Source: Nitrospirota bacterium (GTDB lineage Bacteria > Nitrospirota > Thermodesulfovibrionia > Thermodesulfovibrionales > UBA1546). Taken from it: DNA of 8,406 nucleotides. The translations under genes were made by a program, and so were the position numbers. The DNA is taken from the NCBI GenBank assembly GCA_004298625.1, contig SCSY01000253.1, forward strand, positions 1 to 8,406, written 5' to 3'. How positions within the stretch are numbered: position 1 is the stretch's first letter; the number at the start of each line of letters is the position of its first letter. Below, in pieces: positions 1 to 6,302 of the stretch. Under the pieces are notes generated by a model. It did not search any database. It saw only the letters and a list, made by a program, of their open reading frames with translations, and was not told the DNA's origin.

Positions 1-1
1 A

Positions 2-1330
2 GACGTTACATCAGATATATATCCCATCTTGAAGGCAAAGCACTTTATTACGGAGAAGTTGACTGACAGTGCTCTTGACTTGCTGTCAACAAAATACAGG
101 ACAAAAAAGAGCTTTCTTTTTGATTTTACTACCCTCCATATGTTCGTTGTCACAGTAAGATGCAATCAGAAGTGCGTATACTGTCATGCGTCTTCAGTCA
201 ATGAAGAAAACAGAATATATGACATGAACACGGAGACGGCAGAAAAAACCATTGATATTTGCCTGAACAGCGCAGCCAAATCAATTAAGATAGAGTTTCA
301 AGGCGGTGAACCATTACTAAACTTTGAAATAGTCAGATTTGTCATTGATAATGCCAGTAAGAAAGCTGTCCAAAACGGGAAAACAGTAGACTTTGTTTTA
401 TGTAGTAATCTGACAGCAATAACAGATGATATGCTCAAGTATCTGGCTGACAATAATGTGTCTTTGTCCACCTCTTTAGACGGTCCGGCTCATGTACATG
501 ATTTCAACAGATATTACCGAAATGGAACTGGGACATATGAGAGTGTCATAAGGGCGTTGAATAGAGCCAAGAAATATCTACCTTCAGATAAGATATCTGC
601 ATTAATGACTACCACAAAATACAGTCTCAAATTTCCACATGAAATCATTGATGAATACGTTACTCAGGGATTCAAGTCTATATTTGTTAGAATGCTTAAC
701 CCCTTTGGATTTGCTAAGCAAAATATGCTTGATATAGGATATACGGCATCAGACTTCAGTCGTTTCTACAAGGACTTATTGCAATATGTCATCAGCATCA
801 ATGTGAAAGGGTATTTTCTCGAAGAAGCATTTGCATCTCTTCTGCTGACAAGAATATTGACACCCTTTTCTACAGGCTTTGTTGACATGCAGTTCCCTGC
901 TGGAACGGGCATTTCAGGTGTGATATATGGGCATGATGGCAACGTATATCCTTCTGATGAAGCAAGAATGCTTGCTCAAATGGGTGACAACAATTTCTGT
1001 ATGGGGAATGTTAATACCAATACATACAGGGAATTGTTTAAAGGGAAATTAATACAGGACTTGGTTGGTAGTACCTGTGCTGAGTCATTGCCAGGCTGCT
1101 CAGATTGTGTTTTTCAGCTTTACTGTGGCATTGACCCTATCCGTAATTATGCCACTCAGTACGACATAATCGGGCATAGACCATCAAGTGAGTTTTGCTA
1201 TATTCAGAAAGATATAATTAAGCACCTATTCGATTTTATCCTGAAAAACAATAGTGAACACATGGACGTATTCTGGAGTTGGCTAACGGGAAGACATATT
1301 TCAGAAATAGTGAGTCATAATTCTCCATGA
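2..1330 (+). CDS. hxsB: His-Xaa-Ser system radical SAM maturase HxsB (5' partial)
   Basis: Radical SAM enzyme predicted to modify the His-Xaa-Ser repeat protein HxsA encoded nearby. The Cx3Cx2C cluster motif CNQKCVYC (codons 161-184) binds the SAM-reducing 4Fe-4S cluster. It is followed by QGGEP, the SAM-contacting motif, and SLDGP, typical of SPASM-type enzymes. A C-terminal cysteine-rich part (CAESLPGCSDCVFQLYC, then FC about 24 residues later) should hold auxiliary cluster(s). The end of that part (YCGIDPIRNYATQYDIIGH) is what I recognise as HxsB (TIGR03978). The frame is open to the left edge. The first possible start inside is a TTG at 29, but the residues before it (SDIYPILKAKHF) fit the family, so the true start, perhaps 30-50 codons upstream, is outside the window. 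The stop overlaps the hxsC start as ATGA, implying coupled translation. The family assignment is strong; the reaction is unknown to me. Confidence 0.92.
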   Translation, partial: DVTSDIYPILKAKHFITEKLTDSALDLLSTKYRTKKSFLFDFTTLHMFVVTVRCNQKCVYCHASSVNEENRIYDMNTETAEKTIDICLNSAAKSIKIEFQGGEPLLNFEIVRFVIDNASKKAVQNGKTVDFVLCSNLTAITDDMLKYLADNNVSLSTSLDGPAHVHDFNRYYRNGTGTYESVIRALNRAKKYLPSDKISALMTTTKYSLKFPHEIIDEYVTQGFKSIFVRMLNPFGFAKQNMLDIGYTASDFSRFYKDLLQYVISINVKGYFLEEAFASLLLTRILTPFSTGFVDMQFPAGTGISGVIYGHDGNVYPSDEARMLAQMGDNNFCMGNVNTNTYRELFKGKLIQDLVGSTCAESLPGCSDCVFQLYCGIDPIRNYATQYDIIGHRPSSEFCYIQKDIIKHLFDFILKNNSEHMDVFWSWLTGRHISEIVSHNSP

Positions 1331-2463
1331 TTTCGAGTCAGGGGATAACAGCTAATATTGAATCCTCCCTAATCGGCAGACTTTCCTTTTCTGCCGTGCC
1401 TTCTAATCAGAAAGCAAAGACAATTATTGTGAATCCTATTTTGAGGAAGAGTGAATGGAAGTCATATCAATCCGTCCTCTTATCGAACAGAGGGGACTTT
1501 GACAAATCAAGGGATATGGGAGTCTCAGCGATATATTTAGACGCCGACATTTCGGCACTGTCCGAAGGAGATATTGTTGAGATTCAGCCAGATGGCAGAT
1601 TATCTGTTCTTTATCAAATCACATCACGGCATAATGTAATTTTCGCTACATCTAAGTGCAATAGCAATTGCATAATGTGTCCTCAACCCGTTGATAATAG
1701 TGAAGGAAGCCTAACTGATAGAAATCTTGAAATCATCTCATTAATGGATAAATGCACGGATGAAATCGCAATAACAGGTGGGGAACCCACTATAATTGGC
1801 AAAGACTTGTTCAGGCTAATTCTTGCATGTAAGAAGCTTCTTCCCAGCACATCATTGCTTTTGCTTTCAAATGCTCGAAAGTTTAGTGATTTTGAGTATA
1901 CGCATTTCTTCAGCAGCCTTCAGCATCCTAACCTTATCCTGGGGACATCACTGTATGGCGATAATGACACTGAGCACGACAGGATTGTGGGTTCTGATGG
2001 AGCATTTCATGAAACAGTTAAAGGCATATTGAACCTCGGAACGTTCAGAAATCGAGTTGAGATTCGTACCGTTATACACAAGTATACTTATCAGAGATTA
2101 ACTCGTATAGCAGAGTTTATCTATCGAAACATGACTTTCGTTAGCCATATAGCATTCATGGGATTGGAAATAATGGGAGCCGCAAAACAAAACTTGGAAT
2201 CTCTTTGGGTTGAACCGACTGACATCAGGACTGATTTAGAAAATGCCGTGCATTATTTGAATCAGAGAGATATGAACGTCTCCATTTATAATATTCCATT
2301 GTGTTTACTGCCACATACATTGTGGAAATACGCCAGGCAATCTATTTCGGATTGGAAAAACTCATTTGCTCTAAGCTGCCATAGTTGTTCGGTAAAGGGA
2401 AACTGTTCGGGATTGTTTAATTCAGGGCTTGAACTATATAGTGCATATTTAAAGCCTATTTAA
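1327..2463 (+). CDS. hxsC: His-Xaa-Ser system radical SAM maturase HxsC
   Basis: Second radical SAM enzyme of the Hxs pair (TIGR03977-like), 378 residues. A roughly 100-residue N-terminal part without a recognisable motif precedes the cluster motif CNSNCIMCPQP (Cys111, Cys115, Cys118), which is characteristic of HxsC. TGGEPT (about 150-155) is the SAM-binding glycine-rich motif. A C-terminal cysteine set (Cys351, Cys354, Cys360 in CHSCSVKGNC) may ligate another cluster or zinc. The ATG at 1327 lies inside the hxsB stop (ATGA) and has no strong ribosome binding site, so translation is probably coupled to hxsB. The predicted substrate is HxsA, encoded convergently 10 bases downstream. Two radical SAM enzymes for one precursor suggest two modifications or a two-subunit enzyme; which of these is not visible from sequence. 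Confidence 0.92.
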   Translation: MISSQGITANIESSLIGRLSFSAVPSNQKAKTIIVNPILRKSEWKSYQSVLLSNRGDFDKSRDMGVSAIYLDADISALSEGDIVEIQPDGRLSVLYQITSRHNVIFATSKCNSNCIMCPQPVDNSEGSLTDRNLEIISLMDKCTDEIAITGGEPTIIGKDLFRLILACKKLLPSTSLLLLSNARKFSDFEYTHFFSSLQHPNLILGTSLYGDNDTEHDRIVGSDGAFHETVKGILNLGTFRNRVEIRTVIHKYTYQRLTRIAEFIYRNMTFVSHIAFMGLEIMGAAKQNLESLWVEPTDIRTDLENAVHYLNQRDMNVSIYNIPLCLLPHTLWKYARQSISDWKNSFALSCHSCSVKGNCSGLFNSGLELYSAYLKPI

Positions 2464-2473
2464 TTGAGCAGGA

Positions 2474-3070
2474 TTATTTCCAGAGGATTGAGTTGACATC
2501 AATTATTTTTATTGACTGCATCTTCTTGCCACTACCCGAAGTTATATCAACCATTAACATGTTATCTAAACATCCGTAGACTGAGCCTTCAACCACATCT
2601 TTATTCTTTAGAGTAATTATGACAACACGATTAATAAGTTTGCAAGCATCTTTTTGCCACTCAGTCGAGGTTTGCCAATTTTTAGAAGACTCTGAAGCTC
2701 TTGATGGAGAGGTTGTTGTCGTTGAACCTGAGGAGCCTTTTGGGGAATCCGTTGATGGTGAAGTAGACGATTTTGTTGATGACTCTTCTGCGGGAGTAGA
2801 ATATGAGCCTGAATAATGTGAAGCATGGGAACGATGGGATGAGTGGGAACGGTGGGATGAGTGTGAACGATGTCCTGCAAATAAATCACCTGATGACATT
2901 GTGGATTGTTCCAGAATCAGAGGAGAGGGCTTTGAAATTAACTCAATCTTATCTAAATCAACAATTGCGTTGATATCCCTAATGCTTGGCAATTCTTTTC
3001 CATGTGAAGTTGAAGAAAAGAGAAGCACCGAGGCAAAGAAGCTTATCAGCTTATCAACTAATCGTGCCAT
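2474..3070 (-). CDS. hxsA: His-Xaa-Ser repeat protein HxsA with C-terminal Sm-like segment
   Basis: Predicted secreted precursor modified by HxsB/HxsC; 198 residues. Residues 1-24 look like a signal peptide: a basic start, the hydrophobic core LISFFASVLLFSS, and a plausible cleavage after SHG. Residues 67-87 are seven consecutive His-Xaa-Ser triplets (His at 67, 70, 73, 76, 79, 82, 85; the middle residue is R, S, R, S, R, A, Y), the hallmark of HxsA (TIGR03979). Residues 88-130 are a Ser/Thr/Pro-rich linker. Residues about 147-198 (VVIITLKNKDVVEGSVYG onward, ending DVNSILW) alternate hydrophobic and charged residues like an Sm-like beta-barrel; this is my inference from pattern. Two cysteines (143, 167) lie in or near that part. 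The ATG at 3070 is supported by a near-consensus promoter about 30 bases upstream; the G-rich stretch at 3085-3091 is a distant, weak ribosome binding site. The gene is convergent with hxsC. Confidence 0.9.
   Translation of the reverse strand: MARLVDKLISFFASVLLFSSTSHGKELPSIRDINAIVDLDKIELISKPSPLILEQSTMSSGDLFAGHRSHSSHRSHSSHRSHASHYSGSYSTPAEESSTKSSTSPSTDSPKGSSGSTTTTSPSRASESSKNWQTSTEWQKDACKLINRVVIITLKNKDVVEGSVYGCLDNMLMVDITSGSGKKMQSIKIIDVNSILWK
2810..2872 (-). repeat. Tandem His-Xaa-Ser coding repeat, 18-base period
   Basis: Three tandem 18-base units (2855-2872, 2837-2854, 2819-2836) plus a partial unit encode HRSHSS, HRSHSS, HRSHAS, HYS. Units differ at wobble positions (CAT/CAC, TCA/TCC), so the protein pattern is kept while the DNA has drifted. 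This points to selection on the peptide and not to a very recent duplication. Confidence 0.9.
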
Positions 3071-3103
3071 ATAATGAAAATCTGTCCCCCCAATATTGCT
3101 TAA

Positions 3104-3132
3104 TTTATATCAAATTAAAGAGATGTTGTCAA
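3104..3132 (-). promoter_or_regulatory. Predicted sigma-70-type promoter of hxsA
   Basis: On the minus strand a perfect TTGACA (-35, 3127-3132) is followed after 17 bases by TATAAA (-10, 3104-3109, five of six matches to consensus). Transcription would start near 3097, giving a leader of about 27 bases before the hxsA ATG. This would let hxsA be transcribed independently of the upstream tig-clp operon, which runs in the same direction. Confidence 0.65.
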
Positions 3133-3151
3133 TCTTATTCTAATAATCACA

Positions 3152-3262
3152 TCACCCCACCTGAATGAACCCCTTCTTTTTTCTCGATGCAATGTCAACC
3201 TCAACATCAACAGGATGCGCATCAATGCCGATTACGCTTGCACTGAGAACCTTTGAGAGCAT
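3152..3262 (-). pseudogene. N-terminal remnant of a ComM/YifB-type Mg-chelatase-like ATPase gene
   Basis: An ATG at 3262 opens a 36-codon frame beginning MLSKVLSASVIGIDAHPVDV and continuing EVDIAS. This is recognisably the extreme N-terminus of YifB/ComM-type proteins (family pattern: VxSAxxxGIDAxxVxVEVDIAxGLPxFxxVGLPD). The family is about 500 residues long, but here the frame continues as RKKKGFIQVG and ends in TGA, replacing the usual VGLPD continuation. No Walker motif or later domain follows; hxsA's promoter starts within 20 bases. It lies 60 bases downstream of the LOG-family gene on the same strand, where an intact comM could have closed the operon. ComM-type proteins act as helicase-like AAA+ ATPases in natural transformation, and this fragment cannot do so. 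I infer truncation by deletion or arrival of the Hxs locus; a tiny expressed peptide cannot be excluded. Confidence 0.75.
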
Positions 3263-3322
3263 CGTAAATTATATTGATTGGGGACAGGAAAAGCAAGATT
3301 CTCTTTATTAGTATTCAGGAAA

Positions 3323-4354
3323 TTAATATTCATTAATGGTGTCAATGAGTTTTCGGAGTATCCCGAAGTCTTTACGATTGAAATCAATGACAAGCCTCGG
3401 CAAATCTGCAAGGTCGGTCTCATCGTCCTCGGCGGGCAGAGGACATGACAGGCATATCCGGCCCTGCGGCATGAGTATATCGCGGAACCTTTCATTGAGG
3501 TCTTGCACCGCCTGCTCACTGATTGCAGACGAGAGCCTGATTACAAGTTTCTTATCTACAAAGCGCTGGCTGTGGTAACGCTTATAGAAACGGTTGATTC
3601 TTTCAACTGCCGCGTCTGCTGAATCAACCCGTTCAAAGGTATAAAAGTCGGAAGCGCTGATATAACCCTCTGCAAGCAACTCCTCCTGGAAAAACTTTAT
3701 CCATCGGGTCCAGTATGTGCCTCCTGATTCATCCAAAAGCACCAGAGGCAGCGGATTGTGCTTTCCTGTCTGTATAAGCGTGAGGGTTTCCATAGCCTCA
3801 TCAAGAGTGCCGAATCCTCCCGGGAAAAGAGCAACTGCATTGGTCTCTTTAAGGAATGCAACCTTGCGATTGAAAAAATATTTATAGGTTATGAGACGGG
3901 GATTTCCCTCTACTGTTGGGTTTGGGCGCTGTTCAAAGGGCAGTTGTATGTTAACGCCGAAGGAATTTTCCGGGCCCGCGCCTTCATTAACAGCCTGCAT
4001 TATGCCACCGCCCCCGCCGGTGATGACCATGTAGCCGGCATCAACAAGTTTCCGGCCAAAAAGCTGCGCCATTTTATAAACCGGCTCGCCGGGTTGAGTC
4101 CTTGCAGAACCGAAAACAGTAACCTTCCTCTTGTCGCGGTAAGGTCCGAATATCTTGGAAGTGAACCGCATCTCCTTCAAGGTGGAGTTCATGAGCTTGA
4201 GATCGGCCTTTTCATAATTCTCCTGACCTGCCTTGAGGGCAGCCAGAATCATATCCCTGATGATTTCGGGATGAGTGATATTGCTTGCGAGCTCAATCAG
4301 CTTGTCAATCGAGTCGTCTACCGGCCCGTTATCTCTTGTAAAATGGAGTTTCAT
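3323..4354 (-). CDS. LOG-family (TIGR00730) Rossmann-fold protein, long form
   Basis: Member of the LOG / 'lysine decarboxylase-like' family, whose characterised members are phosphoribohydrolases that release the base from nucleoside 5'-monophosphates (including cytokinin ribotides). The core shows VFGSAR (80-85), TGGGGGIMQAVNEGA (112-126) and the signature PGGFGTLDEAMETLTLIQ (178-195), whose glutamate and the earlier arginine belong to the active site. At 343 residues it is longer than the roughly 190-residue LOG proteins: about 75 residues precede the Rossmann core and about 90 follow it. The C-terminal part contains CLSC at 301-304 and an acidic stretch. It begins 28 bases after clpX on the same strand, so it is probably in the same transcript; no strong ribosome binding site precedes the ATG. 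The exact substrate is unknown. Confidence 0.85.
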   Translation of the reverse strand: MKLHFTRDNGPVDDSIDKLIELASNITHPEIIRDMILAALKAGQENYEKADLKLMNSTLKEMRFTSKIFGPYRDKRKVTVFGSARTQPGEPVYKMAQLFGRKLVDAGYMVITGGGGGIMQAVNEGAGPENSFGVNIQLPFEQRPNPTVEGNPRLITYKYFFNRKVAFLKETNAVALFPGGFGTLDEAMETLTLIQTGKHNPLPLVLLDESGGTYWTRWIKFFQEELLAEGYISASDFYTFERVDSADAAVERINRFYKRYHSQRFVDKKLVIRLSSAISEQAVQDLNERFRDILMPQGRICLSCPLPAEDDETDLADLPRLVIDFNRKDFGILRKLIDTINEY

Positions 4355-4382
4355 AATTGGGACTAAAAAACGCGCAAGGTTT

Positions 4383-5624
4383 TTATGCCGATTCTGCCTG
4401 CTTTTCGTAGATGAGGATAGGTTTTTCCTTTTTGGTTATCGTATCCTCATTAATAACGCATTCCTTTATGCCTTTTTGCGAAGGTATCTCATACATAACA
4501 TCCAGCATTATTTCCTCGAGGATCGCCCTTAAGCCGCGCGCGCCGGTCTTTCTATGAGTAGCCTTTTTTGCAATTGCCTTTAGAGCGCTTTCCGTAAAGC
4601 GCAGTCTCACGCTGTCAAACGAAAGGAGTTTCTGAAACTGCTTTATCAACGCATTCTTCGGCTCCGTGAGTATCTTGACCAATGCTGTCTCGTCAAGCTC
4701 GTCAAGTATCGCAACAACAGGAAGCCTGCCGACGAATTCCGGTATCATGCCGTATTTTATGAGGTCTTCGGGCTCTATGAGGCTAAAGACCTCGCCGAGT
4801 TTTTGCTCTTTGCTGCCTACAACTTTTGCGCCGAAGCCCACGGTCTTTTTACCGATTCTCTGCTTAACTACATCTTCAAGCCCGATAAATGCGCCTCCGC
4901 AGATGAATAGTATATTTGTTGTGTTCACCTGAATGAATTCCTGCTGCGGATGTTTCCTTCCGCCCTGCGGGGGAATATTTGCGGTCGTGCCTTCGACGAT
5001 CTTTAACAATGCCTGCTGAACGCCTTCTCCTGAAACGTCTCTTGTTATGGATGGATTTTCGGATTTTCTGCTTATCTTGTCTATCTCGTCAATATAAACT
5101 ATGCCTCTCTGGGCCCTTTCGACATCGTAGTTTGCCGCCTGAAGGAGCTTGAGTATTATATTCTCGACGTCCTCGCCTACATACCCGGCCTCTGTGAGAG
5201 TTGTTGCGTCTGCGATTGTGAACGGCACATCGAGAAATCTTGCCAGTGTCTGCGCAAAGAGCGTCTTGCCCGTGCCTGTAGGCCCTATTAAAAGTATATT
5301 GCTTTTCTGCAATTCAACATCTGTCTTTGCAGGGCTGTAGATTCTCTTGTAATGATTATGCACTGCCACGGACAAGATCTTCTTTGCCTTTTCCTGGCTT
5401 ATAACATAATCCTCAAGGAATTGGTATATCTCTTTCGGAGTCGGAAGTTTTGGAAGCGCATGTTTTTCATCTGCAGGATAAAGCTCGTCAGCCATTATCT
5501 CATTGCAGAGCTCCACGCATTCATTGCATATATAAACAGAAGGGCCTGCGATAAGTTTTTTTACCTCATCCTGCCCCTTGCCGCAGAATGAACATTTTAA
5601 AGCGTTTTCATCTTTCTTTGCCAT
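4383..5624 (-). CDS. clpX: ATP-dependent Clp protease ATP-binding subunit ClpX
   Basis: Cytosolic AAA+ unfoldase that forms a hexamer, recognises tagged or adaptor-bound proteins and threads them into ClpP. The 413 residues show every expected part in order: the N-terminal C4 zinc domain (Cys11, Cys14, Cys33, Cys36), Walker A GPTGTGKT (114-121), the pore loop GYVGED (147-152), Walker B IVYIDEID (175-182), the RKH pore motif in GGRKHPQQE (221-229), and GMIPEFVGRLPV (292-303) with the sensor/arginine-finger region. Sensor 2 is GARGLRAILEE (361-371). The ClpP-docking loop reads VGF (262-264) where E. coli has IGF, a conservative variant. GGAGG lies 3 bases before the ATG. It follows clpP after 86 bases containing an inverted repeat, and precedes the LOG-family gene. 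The length is normal for the family. Confidence 0.98.
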   Translation of the reverse strand: MAKKDENALKCSFCGKGQDEVKKLIAGPSVYICNECVELCNEIMADELYPADEKHALPKLPTPKEIYQFLEDYVISQEKAKKILSVAVHNHYKRIYSPAKTDVELQKSNILLIGPTGTGKTLFAQTLARFLDVPFTIADATTLTEAGYVGEDVENIILKLLQAANYDVERAQRGIVYIDEIDKISRKSENPSITRDVSGEGVQQALLKIVEGTTANIPPQGGRKHPQQEFIQVNTTNILFICGGAFIGLEDVVKQRIGKKTVGFGAKVVGSKEQKLGEVFSLIEPEDLIKYGMIPEFVGRLPVVAILDELDETALVKILTEPKNALIKQFQKLLSFDSVRLRFTESALKAIAKKATHRKTGARGLRAILEEIMLDVMYEIPSQKGIKECVINEDTITKKEKPILIYEKQAESA

Positions 5625-5645
5625 AATCCTCCAACAAAAAGTTAT

Positions 5646-5716
5646 AAGTTAAAAGTTAGGAGTGAAAAGTTAGAATGTTTTAAAATTCTTAACTCTTAAC
5701 TTTCAACTCTTCACTT
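5646..5716. repeat. Long imperfect AT-rich inverted repeat between clpP and clpX
   Basis: The left arm 5646-5676 pairs with the right arm 5685-5716, both built from reiterated AGTTA/TAACT-like words, around a loop that itself contains TTTTAAAA. The arms are about 31-32 bases with several mismatches. The right arm runs into the last two codons and stop of clpP. In RNA it would fold into a long hairpin between two operon genes, which could protect, process or attenuate the message. It has no poly-U run typical of a strong terminator on the minus strand. It could also be a dispersed intergenic repeat. Confidence 0.7.
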
Positions 5717-6301
5717 ACTTTTTAAACTATGAATGACCTCATCCACAATGCCATATTCCTTTGCCTCAGCGCCGGACATGAAGAAATCCCTGTCAGTGTC
5801 TGTCTGTATCTTCTCAAGCGGCTGGGCTGTATGGGCAGCAAGTATTCCGTTCAAGGTTTCCTTCATCTTAAGTATTTCTTTTGCATGGATTTCCACATCC
5901 GTTGCCTGTCCATGAAATCCGCCCATCGGCTGATGAAGCATTATCCTCGAATGAGGAAGCGCAAACCTTTTGCCTTTCGTCCCTGCAGAAAGCAGCAAGG
6001 CGCCCATGCTCGCTGCCTGGCCTATGCAATAGGTTGCTATATCAGGCTTCACATACTGCATGGTATCGTATATTGCAAGGCCGGAAGACACTATCCCGCC
6101 CGGCGAATTTACATATATATGTATGTCCTTATCGGGGTCGTCCGACTGCAGGAACAGCATCTGCGCTATAACCGTGTTGGCAACATTATCATCAATGGCT
6201 GTGCCCAGAAATATTATCCTGTCTTTCAGAAGCCGTGAATATATATCATAAGCCCTCTCTGTCCTGCCTGTCTGTTCGATAACAATAGGTATGATGCTCA
6301 C
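5711..6301 (-). CDS. clpP: ATP-dependent Clp protease proteolytic subunit ClpP
   Basis: Serine peptidase that assembles into a 14-mer barrel and degrades substrates unfolded by ClpX. The catalytic triad is visible: Ser98 in GQAASMGALLLSAG, His123 in RIMLHQPMGG and Asp172 in DTDRDFF. The start region (IVIEQTGRTERAYDIYSRLL) and KDRIIFLG match the family, as does YVNSPGGIVSSGLAIYDTMQ. The 196-residue length is typical. The propeptide, if any, is very short. The start codon is GTG at 6301; it is supported by AAAGGAG with a 6-base spacer and by the N-terminal family pattern, and no in-frame ATG occurs until residue 48. One base separates it from the tig stop, so translation is likely coupled. The last codons overlap the right arm of the clpP-clpX inverted repeat. 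Confidence 0.98.
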   Translation of the reverse strand: MSIIPIVIEQTGRTERAYDIYSRLLKDRIIFLGTAIDDNVANTVIAQMLFLQSDDPDKDIHIYVNSPGGIVSSGLAIYDTMQYVKPDIATYCIGQAASMGALLLSAGTKGKRFALPHSRIMLHQPMGGFHGQATDVEIHAKEILKMKETLNGILAAHTAQPLEKIQTDTDRDFFMSGAEAKEYGIVDEVIHSLKSK

Positions 6302-6302
6302 G

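Larger units (their letters stand above)
3082..3287. repeat. Imperfect inverted repeat flanking the comM/yifB remnant
   Basis: The left arm CTGTCCCCCCAAT (3082-3094) matches the reverse complement of the right arm ATTGGGGACAG (3277-3287), apart from two extra C bases in the left arm. Similarity continues inward: TAATTTA occurs in both arms 5-6 bases further on (left 3101-3107). The arms enclose the hxsA promoter and the comM/yifB fragment. They could be the ends of a small mobile or REP-like sequence, or coincidence. Confidence 0.4.

Noticed and set aside
2810..2872. A CRISPR-like or non-coding tandem array
   Set aside because: The 18-base units have no spacers and are in frame, encoding HxS triplets.
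2617..2889. A minus-strand 90-codon frame rich in His and Pro inside hxsA
   Set aside because: It is an out-of-frame shadow of the repeat and linker; the His-Xaa-Ser frame has the signal peptide, promoter and family match.
3165..3311. A 48-codon plus-strand frame starting with ATG, rich in Ser/Thr
   Set aside because: It is antisense to the comM/yifB remnant; its composition is the mirror of the conserved coding sequence on the other strand, and it has no ribosome binding site.
3758..4366. A long plus-strand frame of 202 codons opposite the LOG-family gene
   Set aside because: It is antisense to a gene with clear family motifs, and its product has no recognisable domain.
5729..6238. A plus-strand frame of 169 codons opposite clpP
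   Set aside because: It is antisense to clpP, whose catalytic triad is intact; the high Cys/His content is a by-product of the complementary codons.
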